A stretch of 64,000 nt of DNA from Verrucomicrobiota bacterium (GCA_023399155.1 JAEWQP010000017.1:68397-132396), one strand, 5' to 3'; counted from the first letter of the stretch, positions 1-9,128 are shown. Notes: generated by a model not told the origin, from the sequence alone. Program-made: numbers and translations.

Positions 1-524
1 ATGCCGGCGGCTGCACGGTGTGGCTTCGTCGGAAGCTGGAGGCGCCGGTGATCATCGCCTGTGAGGTGATGGTCTCGTCGGCCAGCCGGGTCTCGGACAT
101 GAATTTCTTCTGGATGGCGAGCGATCCGAACCGGCCCGACGATCTTTTCGCCGAAGGCCACGGCCGCACCGGAAAGTTTGCGACTTACGACGGGCTGCGC
201 ACCTACTACGTCGGCTACGGTGGCAACACCAACACGACCACGCGCTTTCGCCGCTACGACGGCAGCGGGGCACGTCCGCTGCAGCCGGAACACGACCTCG
301 GCGCCCCCGAGCACTTGCTGCGGCCCGACCACGTCTACCGCATCGAACTCGTCGCGGCAGGCGGTCGCGTGCAGTTCGTGCGCGACGGCGAGGTGATCTT
401 CGACGTGCAGGATCCGGAGCCGCTCGAGTCCGGGTGGTTTGGCTTTCGCACGGTGCACAGCCGCATCGTGGTGAACTCGTTCGCGGTGTTTCAAGCCGAG
501 CCGGGCGCAGCATCGGCGCCGTAG
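1..524 (+). CDS. Partial secreted polysaccharide-associated protein, DUF6250-like C-terminal domain
   Basis: The frame is open from the left edge (reading from base 3), so only the last ~173 residues are present and the true start lies outside the window. The visible part looks like a DUF6250-type domain, a concanavalin-like beta-sandwich often found in secreted proteins of pectin-degradation clusters: a stretch rich in Trp and Asp (FFWMASDPNRPDDLF), a GYGGN turn, and a closing strand ending in VNSFAVFQ. Any catalytic part would lie upstream and cannot be judged. It faces the symporter gene convergently with only 38 bases between the stops and no obvious terminator. The link to rhamnogalacturonan use comes from the neighbouring PL11/CE12 genes. 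The family name is from memory of the pattern, not from a search. Confidence 0.6.
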   Translation, partial: AGGCTVWLRRKLEAPVIIACEVMVSSASRVSDMNFFWMASDPNRPDDLFAEGHGRTGKFATYDGLRTYYVGYGGNTNTTTRFRRYDGSGARPLQPEHDLGAPEHLLRPDHVYRIELVAAGGRVQFVRDGEVIFDVQDPEPLESGWFGFRTVHSRIVVNSFAVFQAEPGAASAP

Positions 525-562
525 GCACGCCTCACGACCCGCTCCCGCGCTCCGCGGCCGCG

Positions 563-2611
563 TCACGCCGCCGCCCATCGCAGGAGTCCCCAGAACATCG
601 CCAGGATGCCGAAGGAGACGCCGAGACAGGCGATGAATCCAAGCGCGTCCACCCGGTCCCAACGCGTAAACTCCCAGGCCGAGTCGCGGCCGAAGAGTTT
701 CTGATGATCAAAACGGCGCGGGTCGCGCAGGGTCTCGGCCATCGCCGCCGCCTCGAGTTCCGGCGTGGCGCCGACCGGCGTCTTCATTTTTCCGAAGAAC
801 TGGTCGATCTGCTCACGCGGCGGCGGCCGGGTGACGAGGCTGACGAGCACGAGGACGACGAACGGGAAGAATCCGTCGAAAAGAAACCGCGCCGCATTGC
901 GGTTGCTCGGCGAGAGGGCGGCCACGTCGAGGCCGCAGGCGTCGAGGATGACGAGCTCGAGATGGAAGCGGCCGACGCCGCGCAAGGCGCTGCCCGGGTC
1001 CTGCGGGTCGGTGCGGACGACTGCGTCGAAGAACACCGCCGCCGGCGCGACCGTGCCCGTCGTTGACTCGACCGCATAGGCCGGGTTGTCGCGCACGGTC
1101 GACAGCCGCGGGGCGATCCACTTGGGGCCCACGATGTTCAGCAGCGCCGACAGGATCACCGCGGTCCAGACCGCCTTGGCCGTGAGCCGGCGCCAGAAAA
1201 AGATCAGCATCACCGCCGCACCGAACGGCACGTTGACCGTCAGCAGCAGCTGCACGACCGCGTAGACGTCGTCCATTCCCGCCGCGGCCACGATGCCGAC
1301 CGCGAGGATCACCACGATGGCGAGGCGGCCCGAGCGGACGAGGTCGGCCTCGGTGGCGCCGGGCACGAGATAGCGGTAGACGTTGCGTGTGAAGAGTGCG
1401 GATACAGCCATGGTCTGCGCCGCGATCGTGGACATGTTCGCGGCGAGCAGGCCCGCCATCATTAGGCCGAGGAATCCCGGCCCGAGCAGGCCCAGCGCCA
1501 TCCGGCCCCATGCGGAATCGGGATCCGACAGCGTGTCCGCACCCTGGTAGAGTGCGATCGCGATGAGCCCCGCGAAGGCCCACATGATGATCATCACGCG
1601 CTTGGCATAGGTGCCGGAGACGGCGCCGAAGCGCGCGGCGAACTCGTTGCGTGCCGATCCGGACACGCTCATGTTCCCGATGATGCCGTGTATCTGGACC
1701 AGGCTGATGACGAAGATGCCGATCAGCTCCCAGAACCCGATACCGCCCTGCGTGAGCAGCTCAAAGTTGGCGGCGGCCACGCGTTCGCTCAAGGCATCCC
1801 AGCCGCCGATCGCGATCAGTCCACCGGGGATGAGCAGGATGGAAAACACCACGATGAGCACGCCCTGGAACGCCTCGTTGACAGCCGCGGCCGCGAGGCC
1901 GCCCATCACGATGTACGACCCGACGATGACCGAGTAGATCAGGTAGTACGTCCACTTGGCGGGCTCGCTGTCGAGATAGGAGACGTTGCTGCGCAGCTCC
2001 CGGCGCTTGTCGCGCTCGCGCAGGAGTTCGAGGCGTGCGAGCTCGTCGGCGGCGAGCGTCGTGCCCGTTTGGAGACGCGCCTCCTGCGCCTTCAATTCGC
2101 GGTAGCCCTCGACCGACGCGCGTTCCTCGATCGTCCACGCCGCCTCGGGCTTCAGCATGAGCGATTTCGTGACCTTGTAGGAGACGAGATTGCCGAAGCC
2201 GATGATGACCACGACGGTCGCGAAGATCTGGAACACCGCGTAGAAGACCGCGAGCGGACGCGTGCCAAAGCGGTCGTGAAACAGGTCCGCCACGGTCACG
2301 AGACGCACGCGCCGGAACCACGGGTTCATGAACCAGTAATAGGGATTCATGAACAGCGTCTGCAGCGACAGCCACACGCCCGAGACGCCCTTCTGGTAAA
2401 CAAGGCTGGCCGTGCTCACCGCGCCATTGGCGTCGGTGGCATTGCCGAAATTGAGGAAGAACTGGTAGACCTTCCCCAGCTTCCGCCCCGCCAGGAAGAA
2501 ACCCTCCTCATTGCCCGCCTGGTGCCGGCCACGCAACCCGACGAGGATCACGACGACGAAGTACGCCACCACCACAAGCAGGTCGAGAAGGTGCAGGCTG
2601 CCGAAACGCAT
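563..2611 (-). CDS. Sodium:solute symporter family (SSS) transporter
   Basis: Inner-membrane Na+-coupled carrier, probably importing a sugar or uronate released from rhamnogalacturonan. At 682 residues it is longer than the usual 500-570. The N-terminal LLDLLVVVAYFVVVILVG segment, the NATDANGAVSTASLVYQKGVSG stretch and many further hydrophobic segments (about 12-14 in total) are typical of the SSS fold. The extra length comes from a charged, helix-prone insert at about residues 155-215 between two membrane segments, and a second polar loop before the last segments. The start is an ATG at 2611 placed directly before the first membrane helix; no convincing ribosome binding site is seen. It lies 164 bases downstream of a Gfo/Idh/MocA gene on the same strand, so a shared transcript is likely. 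The substrate is inferred only from context. Confidence 0.85.
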   Translation of the reverse strand: MRFGSLHLLDLLVVVAYFVVVILVGLRGRHQAGNEEGFFLAGRKLGKVYQFFLNFGNATDANGAVSTASLVYQKGVSGVWLSLQTLFMNPYYWFMNPWFRRVRLVTVADLFHDRFGTRPLAVFYAVFQIFATVVVIIGFGNLVSYKVTKSLMLKPEAAWTIEERASVEGYRELKAQEARLQTGTTLAADELARLELLRERDKRRELRSNVSYLDSEPAKWTYYLIYSVIVGSYIVMGGLAAAAVNEAFQGVLIVVFSILLIPGGLIAIGGWDALSERVAAANFELLTQGGIGFWELIGIFVISLVQIHGIIGNMSVSGSARNEFAARFGAVSGTYAKRVMIIMWAFAGLIAIALYQGADTLSDPDSAWGRMALGLLGPGFLGLMMAGLLAANMSTIAAQTMAVSALFTRNVYRYLVPGATEADLVRSGRLAIVVILAVGIVAAAGMDDVYAVVQLLLTVNVPFGAAVMLIFFWRRLTAKAVWTAVILSALLNIVGPKWIAPRLSTVRDNPAYAVESTTGTVAPAAVFFDAVVRTDPQDPGSALRGVGRFHLELVILDACGLDVAALSPSNRNAARFLFDGFFPFVVLVLVSLVTRPPPREQIDQFFGKMKTPVGATPELEAAAMAETLRDPRRFDHQKLFGRDSAWEFTRWDRVDALGFIACLGVSFGILAMFWGLLRWAAA

Positions 2612-2647
2612 GGACGAGGGGAGTCAGGTGGACGGGCAGGGGTTTAT

Positions 2648-2731
2648 CCCAATCGGCGGACGGCGTCACTCCGAAGTTTGCCCATCCGTCCGATGAAACG
2701 AGGTGATGCGTCGCCGCGGCGACCGATTGGG
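2648..2731. promoter_or_regulatory. Inverted-repeat pair flanking a 14-bp palindrome upstream of the symporter
   Basis: In the 164-base gap before the symporter start, CCCAATCGG (2648-2656) is matched exactly by its reverse complement CCGATTGGG (2723-2731). Just before the right arm sits GTCGCCGCGGCGAC (2710-2723), a perfect 14-bp palindrome. This could be an operator pair or an RNA structure ahead of the symporter. The arms are short and the region is GC-rich, so chance is possible. Confidence 0.35.
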
Positions 2732-2775
2732 GCCTCGGACAGTTCGGACCGGTGAAACAGCGATCCGCGCGGCGG

Positions 2776-3996
2776 TCACGACCGCTGCCGCGCCTGCAGT
2801 TCCACCGAGGCGTCGTCCGCGTGAACACAGAATCCTGCGCCTGCCAGCGTCCCTGCGGAGAGATAGGCCCGGCCCAGCGCATCCTCCAGCCCCGCGACCA
2901 CCGGCACCGCGGCGCTCGCCGGCTCCGCCGGCCGCCACTCGATCATCGAGGACGGCACGGTGGCGATCGTCCCCACGGCAGCGAGTTGCTCGATGAGCGC
3001 GGTGTGCCGGCCGGCGACATCCGGCCCGCAGATCGTTGTATCCGGTTCGTGGAGTCGGCGCAGCACGGCAGTCATCATCGCGTGGCGGGCGTCGAAGGCA
3101 TCGCCGATCGGACGGTGCACCGGCGCCGCGCCCTCGGCCTGCACCTCGACCTCCTTCTCGTGGCGCCAGATCACCTGCCCCCGGTCGCCGGTGACGACGA
3201 TCTCGGGCTCGCGCGTGACACCGCAGGCATGGGTGGCTCCGAACCAGAGCGCGACATCGTCCGCCGTGCGCACGCGCACCACGGCGGTGTCGAAGTTCTC
3301 GATCGCATGGGCGCGGAAGAGCTCCGCCGTCTCGATCGTGGCGCCGTCGCGGTCACCCGGTCGCCGGGCTGCGAGCCAGAGACTGAGGTTCACGAAATGC
3401 GCGAAGGCGTTGCTGAGCGGCGAGTCATGCACGGGCACGCCGTCGACCACGCGTCTTCCCGCCCAGTCGTTGCGGGCAAAGTACGCCCGCGGCCTCGGCC
3501 ATTGTCCCAGAAACCGCACCGCACGCAGCCGCCCGATGGCGCCCGCCTCCAGTTGCTGTTTCAACCAGAGCGCAGACGGCTCGTAGTAGTCCTGGAAGCC
3601 GACAGCCACGAACCGGCCGGACTCACGCGAGGCTTCCGCCACCGCGCGGACCTCCGCCGTCGAGCTGGCCAGCGGCTTCTCCACGAGGACGTTCGCCCCA
3701 GCGGCGAGCGCGGCCACGGTCATGCGCGCGTGCCAGGCGATCCCCGTCGGGATGAGGCAGAGCTCGAGGCGGCCCCGTAGTTGCGCAAGCATCGACTCGT
3801 AGTCGTCGAAGATCTCGCAACCCAGCTCGCGCAGCTCGGCGACCGCGGCGCGTTCCTGATCGGGATTGATGACGACGGCGGCGACCAGCTGAAGCACGCC
3901 ACGCCGATGGAACTCGAGCACGAGCTGCCGATGGATCCTCCCGTAGCCGGAAATGCCGATCAGGCCGACACGCGGGAGCTGGTGTTCCGCGCTCAT
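2776..3996 (-). CDS. Gfo/Idh/MocA family NAD(P)-dependent oxidoreductase
   Basis: Predicted cytoplasmic sugar or sugar-acid oxidoreductase of 406 residues. The N-terminal Rossmann fold shows VGLIGISGYGRIH with the glycine-rich nucleotide loop, and the family-defining EKP motif appears in VEKPLASS around residue 109. The C-terminal half is the usual alpha/beta domain. The start is set at the ATG at 3996 and not at the ATG seven codons earlier, because a GGGGGA ribosome binding site sits about 9 bases upstream of it. It is the first gene of the minus arm, divergent from the PL11 gene and upstream of the SSS symporter. Members act on many polyols and sugars, so the substrate (a rhamnogalacturonan-derived sugar or uronate) is inference. 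It is distinct in sequence from the second family member at 7773-9128. Confidence 0.82.
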   Translation of the reverse strand: MSAEHQLPRVGLIGISGYGRIHRQLVLEFHRRGVLQLVAAVVINPDQERAAVAELRELGCEIFDDYESMLAQLRGRLELCLIPTGIAWHARMTVAALAAGANVLVEKPLASSTAEVRAVAEASRESGRFVAVGFQDYYEPSALWLKQQLEAGAIGRLRAVRFLGQWPRPRAYFARNDWAGRRVVDGVPVHDSPLSNAFAHFVNLSLWLAARRPGDRDGATIETAELFRAHAIENFDTAVVRVRTADDVALWFGATHACGVTREPEIVVTGDRGQVIWRHEKEVEVQAEGAAPVHRPIGDAFDARHAMMTAVLRRLHEPDTTICGPDVAGRHTALIEQLAAVGTIATVPSSMIEWRPAEPASAAVPVVAGLEDALGRAYLSAGTLAGAGFCVHADDASVELQARQRS

Positions 3997-4353
3997 GCCC
4001 GGAGTCCCCCGCAGCATCGGTCAGCGATGGCGCACGATAGATCGTGACGCCCGCAGGCAGGGATCGAGGACAACGGAATGCGCGGACAACAGAAGGGCAC
4101 AGGAGGAGTGGTTGCGGGAACTGATGTACGGCGACCGCGCGATCCGCGACCCAACGGCCGGCCTGACAGTCCGCGCGCCCGCGTTTTCCCCACGCAAGTG
4201 CACAGCACCAGCACGGCGCGTGCAAACGACCACGAGGAGGACTGTCAGGCTCCAAGCGCGCTCGCGCCTCCGGCCGTTTTCTCCAGACTCAATCCCGATC
4301 TTCGCTCAACGCGCAGGATGCCCCACCGCCGGCGCAGCACTCAGACTCCGATC
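3997..4353. promoter_or_regulatory. Divergent promoter region with CACGAT/ATCGTG inverted repeat
   Basis: This 357-base gap separates the two divergent arms of the rhamnogalacturonan block, so it must hold promoters for both. An exact inverted repeat, CACGAT (4033-4038) and ATCGTG (4041-4046) with a 2-base centre, lies about 37-50 bases upstream of the minus-arm start and is a candidate operator. I see no convincing sigma-70 boxes. The frame of the PL11 gene stays open through much of this region, but the residues are Arg/Pro-rich and precede the signal peptide, so I read it as non-coding. Confidence 0.4.
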
Positions 4354-6492
4354 ATGCCATCAACCTTCGTCCCCCCAGCCTCTCCCCGGCGCCACTCACG
4401 CTCTCTCGCTCCCGTTCGCATCTGCCGGATCGTCGCGATGGCGTGGGCAGGAATAAGCGCATGCCTCTCCCCCGAGGCGGCCCAGCCGGTGATGGAGCGG
4501 CTCTCGCGCGGTACTGTCGCGATCGCGCAGGCCGACGGGAGTGTATTTGTCAGTTGGAGACTCCTCGCAAGCGACCCGGAGGCGGTCGCATTCAACGTCT
4601 ACCGCACGACCGCACCCGCGCCCGCCGATCCCACGCCGTCGCCCTTCGACAGCCGGCCCGATCGCCTCGCCGGCGCCGTCAAGGTCAACGATACACCGCT
4701 GGCGGGCGGCACGTGGTTCATCGATACACATCCGTTTCTCGAGCGGGAAACGTCCTACTCGGTGCGAACCGTGATCGAGGGCGTCGAGGACGAGTCGGAC
4801 GGCGCGGTGACACTCGCGGCAGGTTCACTCCCGACGCCTTGGGTGAGCGTACCGCTCGTGACGCCCGAGGGCTACACGCCGGGCGATGCGTCGCTCGGCG
4901 ATCTCGATGGCGACGGCAGCTACGAGATCGTGCTCAAGCAGGAGCAGCGTCCGCGGGACAACTCGCAGGCCGGCACGACGGGCGAGACGCTGCTTCAGGC
5001 CTATCGGATCACGGGGCCGGAACGCGGGCTCCTTTGGACGATCAACCTCGGGCGCAACATCCGCGAGGGTGCGCATTACACGCAGTTCATGGTCTACGAT
5101 CTCGATGGAGACGGGCGGGCGGAGGTCGCGTGCAAGACTGCCGACGGCACGACCGACGGAACCGGCCGGGTGATCGGCGATCCTGACGCCGACTGGCGCG
5201 ATTCCGGCGGCGCCGTGCCGTCGCGCGACCGCACCGGCAGCACCGAGACAGCCTCGGGCCGGGTTGCGGCGCTCGAGGGCCGCATCCTGCGCGGCCCCGA
5301 GTACTTCACGATCTTCGACGGGCGCACCGGTGCCGAGCTGGCCACGACCCGCTACCTCCCGGGGCGACATCCCGACACCGATTCACCCACCCCGGAACAG
5401 GCGACCGACGTCTGGGGCGACGGGTACGGCAATCGTTCCGACCGTTTTCTCGCCTGCGTCGCCTACCTCGACGGGACGCTCCCCAGCGTCGTCATGTGCC
5501 GCGGCTACTACACGCGCACCGTGCTCGCCGCGTGGGATTGGCGCGATGGCCGGCTCACGTCACGGTGGGTGTTCGACAGCGATCGTCTCGGGCCGCCGGA
5601 TACGTCCAACCCATGGCGCGGCCAGGGCAACCACAACCTCGCCGTGGCCGATGTGGACGGTGACGGACGCGACGAGATCGTCTACGGTGCGATGGTGGTC
5701 GACGACGATGGCACCGGGCTCTACTCGACCGGCTGGGGTCACGGCGACGCCCTGCACGTCGGCGATCTTGTCCCGGACAATCCGGGTCTCGAGGTGTTCA
5801 GCATCCAGGAGCGCTTCGGAGGCGAGGGCATGAACATGCGCGACGCCCGCACCGGCCGGCCGCTGTTCACCATCGCCTCGGTGAAGGCCGACGATTCCGG
5901 CAACGATCGTGGCGAGGGCCCCGGACGCGGAAACGCCTTCAACATCGATCCGCGCTTCCCCGGCGCCGAGTCGTGGGCCGCCGGCGCGCGAATGGACGGA
6001 CTCCACGACGCCAGCGGCCGCCGTTTCCTCGAGCATCGCCCGAGTGGGTTTCCCTGCAACTTCGGCATCCTGTGGGACGGCGACCTCCTGCATGAGCTGC
6101 TCGACCAGAATCACATCGTGAAATGGAACTGGAATACCGGCCGGCTCGACACGCTCCTCGTCGCGCACGCGTGCGCGTCCAACAACGGCACGAAGGCGAC
6201 GCCGGCGCTGAGCGCCGACCTATGGGGCGACTGGCGCGAGGAAGTGATCTGGCGCACGCGCGACAATCGCGAACTGCGCATCTTCACCAGCACCGCACCG
6301 ACACGACACCGGCTCGTCACGCTGATGCACGACCGCCACTACCGGCTCTCCATCGCCTGGCAGAACGTCGCTTACAACCAGCCCCCGCACCCCAGCTTCC
6401 ACCTCGACGAGTCCGCACCGCTGCCGCCGCGGCCACGCATCCGTTTCCCCAGCACTGGCGGCTCCGGTGTCAAACCGCCTCATGCGCCCTGA
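4354..6492 (+). CDS. Rhamnogalacturonan lyase, polysaccharide lyase family 11
   Basis: Secreted lyase that cleaves the rhamnose-galacturonate backbone of rhamnogalacturonan I by beta-elimination. About 712 residues from the chosen start. Basic residues (RRHSRS) then a hydrophobic core (IVAMAWAGISACLS) form a signal peptide, followed by the mature start VMERLSRGTVA, typical of PL11. Repeated calcium-binding turns (GDLDGDGSYEIVLK, YDLDGDGRAEVACK, ADVDGDGRDEIVYG) and the RNIREGAHYTQFM stretch are hallmarks of the YesW/YesX family beta-propeller. An N-terminal fibronectin-like beta domain (about 50-130) precedes the propeller. The start is uncertain: ATGs at 4318, 4354 and 4438 are all possible; 4354 gives the best signal peptide. 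The gene overlaps the acetylesterase that follows. Endo versus exo action cannot be told from the sequence by eye. Confidence 0.92.
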   Translation: MPSTFVPPASPRRHSRSLAPVRICRIVAMAWAGISACLSPEAAQPVMERLSRGTVAIAQADGSVFVSWRLLASDPEAVAFNVYRTTAPAPADPTPSPFDSRPDRLAGAVKVNDTPLAGGTWFIDTHPFLERETSYSVRTVIEGVEDESDGAVTLAAGSLPTPWVSVPLVTPEGYTPGDASLGDLDGDGSYEIVLKQEQRPRDNSQAGTTGETLLQAYRITGPERGLLWTINLGRNIREGAHYTQFMVYDLDGDGRAEVACKTADGTTDGTGRVIGDPDADWRDSGGAVPSRDRTGSTETASGRVAALEGRILRGPEYFTIFDGRTGAELATTRYLPGRHPDTDSPTPEQATDVWGDGYGNRSDRFLACVAYLDGTLPSVVMCRGYYTRTVLAAWDWRDGRLTSRWVFDSDRLGPPDTSNPWRGQGNHNLAVADVDGDGRDEIVYGAMVVDDDGTGLYSTGWGHGDALHVGDLVPDNPGLEVFSIQERFGGEGMNMRDARTGRPLFTIASVKADDSGNDRGEGPGRGNAFNIDPRFPGAESWAAGARMDGLHDASGRRFLEHRPSGFPCNFGILWDGDLLHELLDQNHIVKWNWNTGRLDTLLVAHACASNNGTKATPALSADLWGDWREEVIWRTRDNRELRIFTSTAPTRHRLVTLMHDRHYRLSIAWQNVAYNQPPHPSFHLDESAPLPPRPRIRFPSTGGSGVKPPHAP

Positions 6493-7771
6493 CCGCGCCA
6501 CCCTGCACCGGCCGAGGCGGACACCCGTGGTGCTGGCAGCACTTGCTGTAGTGTCACTCGCCTGGGGAACGCCCGAGAGCGGCGCCCGGCGCGCATTTGC
6601 ATTTGCCGCCGACGCGGCGACCGACGGCGTGCCCTGGGTGAGCCCGGATGCGACCTATACCGACGAGCGCGGTTTCGGTTTCGATCTCGGTACCGCGCCC
6701 ACGCCGGATCGGCAGCCGTTCTTCTTCTCCGCCAGCGTGCCGGAGGGAAATCATCGCGTTACGGTGATCCTCGGCGATCCTGCCTCGGGCTCCGACACCA
6801 CCGTGCGCGCGGAATCGCGCCAGCTCATGCTGGAACGCGTGATGACGCGCCCGGGCGGGTTTGTCTCGCGCACGTTCATCGTCAATGTCCGCACTCCTTG
6901 GATACCGCCACCCCCGGAAAACGCGCCCGGCGGCTCCGCCGTCCTGCTCAACGCGCGCGAAAGCGGTTTCCTTCGCTGGGACGGCAAGCTGACCCTCGAG
7001 TTCGGCGGCACCGCGCCGGCGGTGCGTTCGGTGACGATCGAGGCGGTCGACTGCCCCACGATCCACCTGCTCGGCGACTCGACCGTCGCCGACCAGCCGG
7101 ACGAGCCGGCGGCTGGCTGGGGCCAGATGCTGCCGCGGTTTCTCAGGCCGGACATCGCCGTCGCCAACCATGCGGAATCAGGCGAGACGCTGAAGTCTTT
7201 CCTCACCAGCCTGCGTCTGGCCAAGGTGCTCAGCATGATGAAGGCGGGCGACTGGGCATTGATCCAGTTCGGGCACAATGACCAGAAGGCACAGTGGCCG
7301 CAGACCTACGCCGAGGCGCACACGACCTATCGCGCCTACCTGAGAACCTACATCGCCGAGGTGCGCCGCCGCGGCGGCACGCCGGTGCTGGTGACCTCAA
7401 TGCAGCGCCGGTCCTTCGACGAGCACGGGCGCATCAGGAACACCCACGGCGCCTACCCGCAGGCGGTGCGGGAAGTCGCAGCCGAGGAGGGGGTCGCGCT
7501 CGTCGATCTCGATCGGGCGAGCATCGCCTTCTACGAGGCCCTCGGTCCGGCACGTGCGCCGCTCGCGTTCAATGACGACGGCCGCGATGCCACGCATCAC
7601 AACAACTACGGCGCCTATCAGCTCGCCCGCTGCGTGATCGGCGCGCTTCGCCAGACCACTCCCGCGCTCGCCGAGTACATCGCGCAAGACGTCGCGCCGT
7701 TTGATCCGGCCGCACCGGACGACCCCGCGGCGTTCACCCTCTCACCGAGCCGCCTCGGGCGGCACCCATGA
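6482..7771 (+). CDS. Rhamnogalacturonan acetylesterase (SGNH/GDSL, CE12-like)
   Basis: Removes acetyl groups from galacturonate in rhamnogalacturonan I, which helps the lyase reach the backbone. 429 residues. A signal peptide (RRTPVVLAALAVVSLAWG) is followed by an N-terminal beta-sandwich of about 170 residues (DATYTDERGFGFDLG) and then an SGNH hydrolase: block I GDSTVAD with nucleophile Ser200, FGHND with the oxyanion Asn about 266, and the DATHHNNYGAY block giving Asp369 and His372. The ATG at 6482 overlaps the end of the lyase gene by 11 bases (a GTG at 6467 is an alternative), so the two are almost certainly co-translated. This architecture, extra beta domain plus GDSL domain, is common for CE12 enzymes in pectin clusters. 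Confidence 0.88.
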   Translation: MRPDRATLHRPRRTPVVLAALAVVSLAWGTPESGARRAFAFAADAATDGVPWVSPDATYTDERGFGFDLGTAPTPDRQPFFFSASVPEGNHRVTVILGDPASGSDTTVRAESRQLMLERVMTRPGGFVSRTFIVNVRTPWIPPPPENAPGGSAVLLNARESGFLRWDGKLTLEFGGTAPAVRSVTIEAVDCPTIHLLGDSTVADQPDEPAAGWGQMLPRFLRPDIAVANHAESGETLKSFLTSLRLAKVLSMMKAGDWALIQFGHNDQKAQWPQTYAEAHTTYRAYLRTYIAEVRRRGGTPVLVTSMQRRSFDEHGRIRNTHGAYPQAVREVAAEEGVALVDLDRASIAFYEALGPARAPLAFNDDGRDATHHNNYGAYQLARCVIGALRQTTPALAEYIAQDVAPFDPAAPDDPAAFTLSPSRLGRHP

Positions 7772-7772
7772 C

Positions 7773-9128
7773 ATGAGCACCCGAACACGTTTTGCCTTCG
7801 TCGGCACCGGCGGTCGCGCCATCAGCTTCATCGAGCCGCTGGTGACGACCTACGCCGCCACGAGTGAACTCGTCGCCCTCTGCGATCTCAGCCCCGCAAG
7901 GATGGCTTACTACAACGGCCTGCTCGCCGGCGAGTGGCGATACGGCGCCGTGCCCGCCTACCCGGCGTCCGAGTTCGACGCGATGCTGCAGCGCGAGAAG
8001 CCCGACGTGGTCTTCGTGTGCTCGAAGGATTCCACCCATCACGACTACATCGTCCGCGCCCTGCACGCGGGCTGCGATGTGATCACGGAAAAGCCGCTGA
8101 CCATCGACGCGCCCAAGTGCCGGGCCATCCTCGACGCGGTTCGCGCCACCGGGCGCCGCGTGCGCGTGGCCTTCAACTACCGCTGGGCGCCCTTCCGCAC
8201 GAAACTCAAGGAACTCCTCACCGCCGGCACGATCGGTCGTGTCCATTCCGTCAACCTCGAGTACCTGCTCGATACGAACCATGGCGCCGACTACTTCCGC
8301 CGCTGGCACGCCCGCGCCGAGGATTCCGGCACACTGCTCGTGCACAAGGCCACGCATCACTTCGACCTCGTGAACTGGTGGCTCGATGCCATCCCGGCGC
8401 AGGTGTTCGCCTATGGCGACCTCGTCTACTACGGCCGCGACAACGCCACCGCCCGCGGCGACGCGAAGCTCGCCCGCTACCCGCGATATACCGGGCACCC
8501 CGAGGCCGAAGGCGACCCGTTCCGCCTGGACCTGACCGAAAGCGAGCCCTTCCGGAAACTCTATCTCGCGGGTGAAGCCGACTCCGGTTACCTGCGCGAC
8601 CGCAACGTCTTCCGAGACGACATCACGATCTACGACCAGATGTCGGCCCAGGTGCGCTACCGTACCGGGGAGGTGTTGACGTATTCACTCACCTGCTACT
8701 CACCTCGCGAGGGCATGCGCGTGTGTCTCAACGGCGACCGCGGCCGCATCGAGTACCACGAGTTCATCGGCACCCACATGAACCGCGCCGTCCGCCCCGG
8801 CCAGTTCAAGCTCGACGAGAAACCCGGCGCCGAGGCCGAGGGCGAATGGATCCGCGTCCATCCCCATTTCCAGCCCAGTTACCTCGTCCCGGTCGAGGCC
8901 ACGCCGGGACCGCACGGCGGTGCCGATGCGATTCTTTGTCGTTCGTTCTTCGCACCCGACGCCCCCGCCGTGGATCCCTGGCTGCGCTCGGCCGGCGTGG
9001 AGCAGGGCGCCGCCTCGATCCTCGTGGGAGTCGCCGGGGTCGAGTCGATCCGCCGCAACCAACCCGTCAACCTCCTCGACTTGGTGTCCCTCCGACCCGA
9101 CGCGAGGCATCTGAGCGAACTGGCGTAG
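7773..9128 (+). CDS. Gfo/Idh/MocA family oxidoreductase (second copy)
   Basis: Cytoplasmic NAD(P)-dependent oxidoreductase of 451 residues, longer than the 330-400 typical of the family. FAFVGTGGRAISF is the nucleotide-binding loop, VITEKPLTID carries the EKP motif, and HKATHHFDLVNWW supplies the conserved His residues that usually sit in the active site. The start is the ATG at 7773, one base after the stop of the acetylesterase, indicating translational coupling; an upstream in-frame extension would run deep into the previous gene. As third gene of a lyase-esterase operon it probably acts on a released rhamnosyl or galacturonyl product, but that is inference. No terminator is evident after its stop. 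Confidence 0.83.
   Translation: MSTRTRFAFVGTGGRAISFIEPLVTTYAATSELVALCDLSPARMAYYNGLLAGEWRYGAVPAYPASEFDAMLQREKPDVVFVCSKDSTHHDYIVRALHAGCDVITEKPLTIDAPKCRAILDAVRATGRRVRVAFNYRWAPFRTKLKELLTAGTIGRVHSVNLEYLLDTNHGADYFRRWHARAEDSGTLLVHKATHHFDLVNWWLDAIPAQVFAYGDLVYYGRDNATARGDAKLARYPRYTGHPEAEGDPFRLDLTESEPFRKLYLAGEADSGYLRDRNVFRDDITIYDQMSAQVRYRTGEVLTYSLTCYSPREGMRVCLNGDRGRIEYHEFIGTHMNRAVRPGQFKLDEKPGAEAEGEWIRVHPHFQPSYLVPVEATPGPHGGADAILCRSFFAPDAPAVDPWLRSAGVEQGAASILVGVAGVESIRRNQPVNLLDLVSLRPDARHLSELA

Noticed and set aside
1688..2755. Plus-strand frame of 355 codons opposite the symporter
   Set aside because: Antisense shadow of an SSS membrane protein; composition is His/Asp/Arg-rich without any recognisable motif.
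4078..4353. N-terminal extension of the PL11 gene, with an AGGAGG at about 4100
   Set aside because: The extra residues are Arg/Pro-rich and would bury the signal peptide; the AGGAGG is directly against an in-frame GTG, too close to work.
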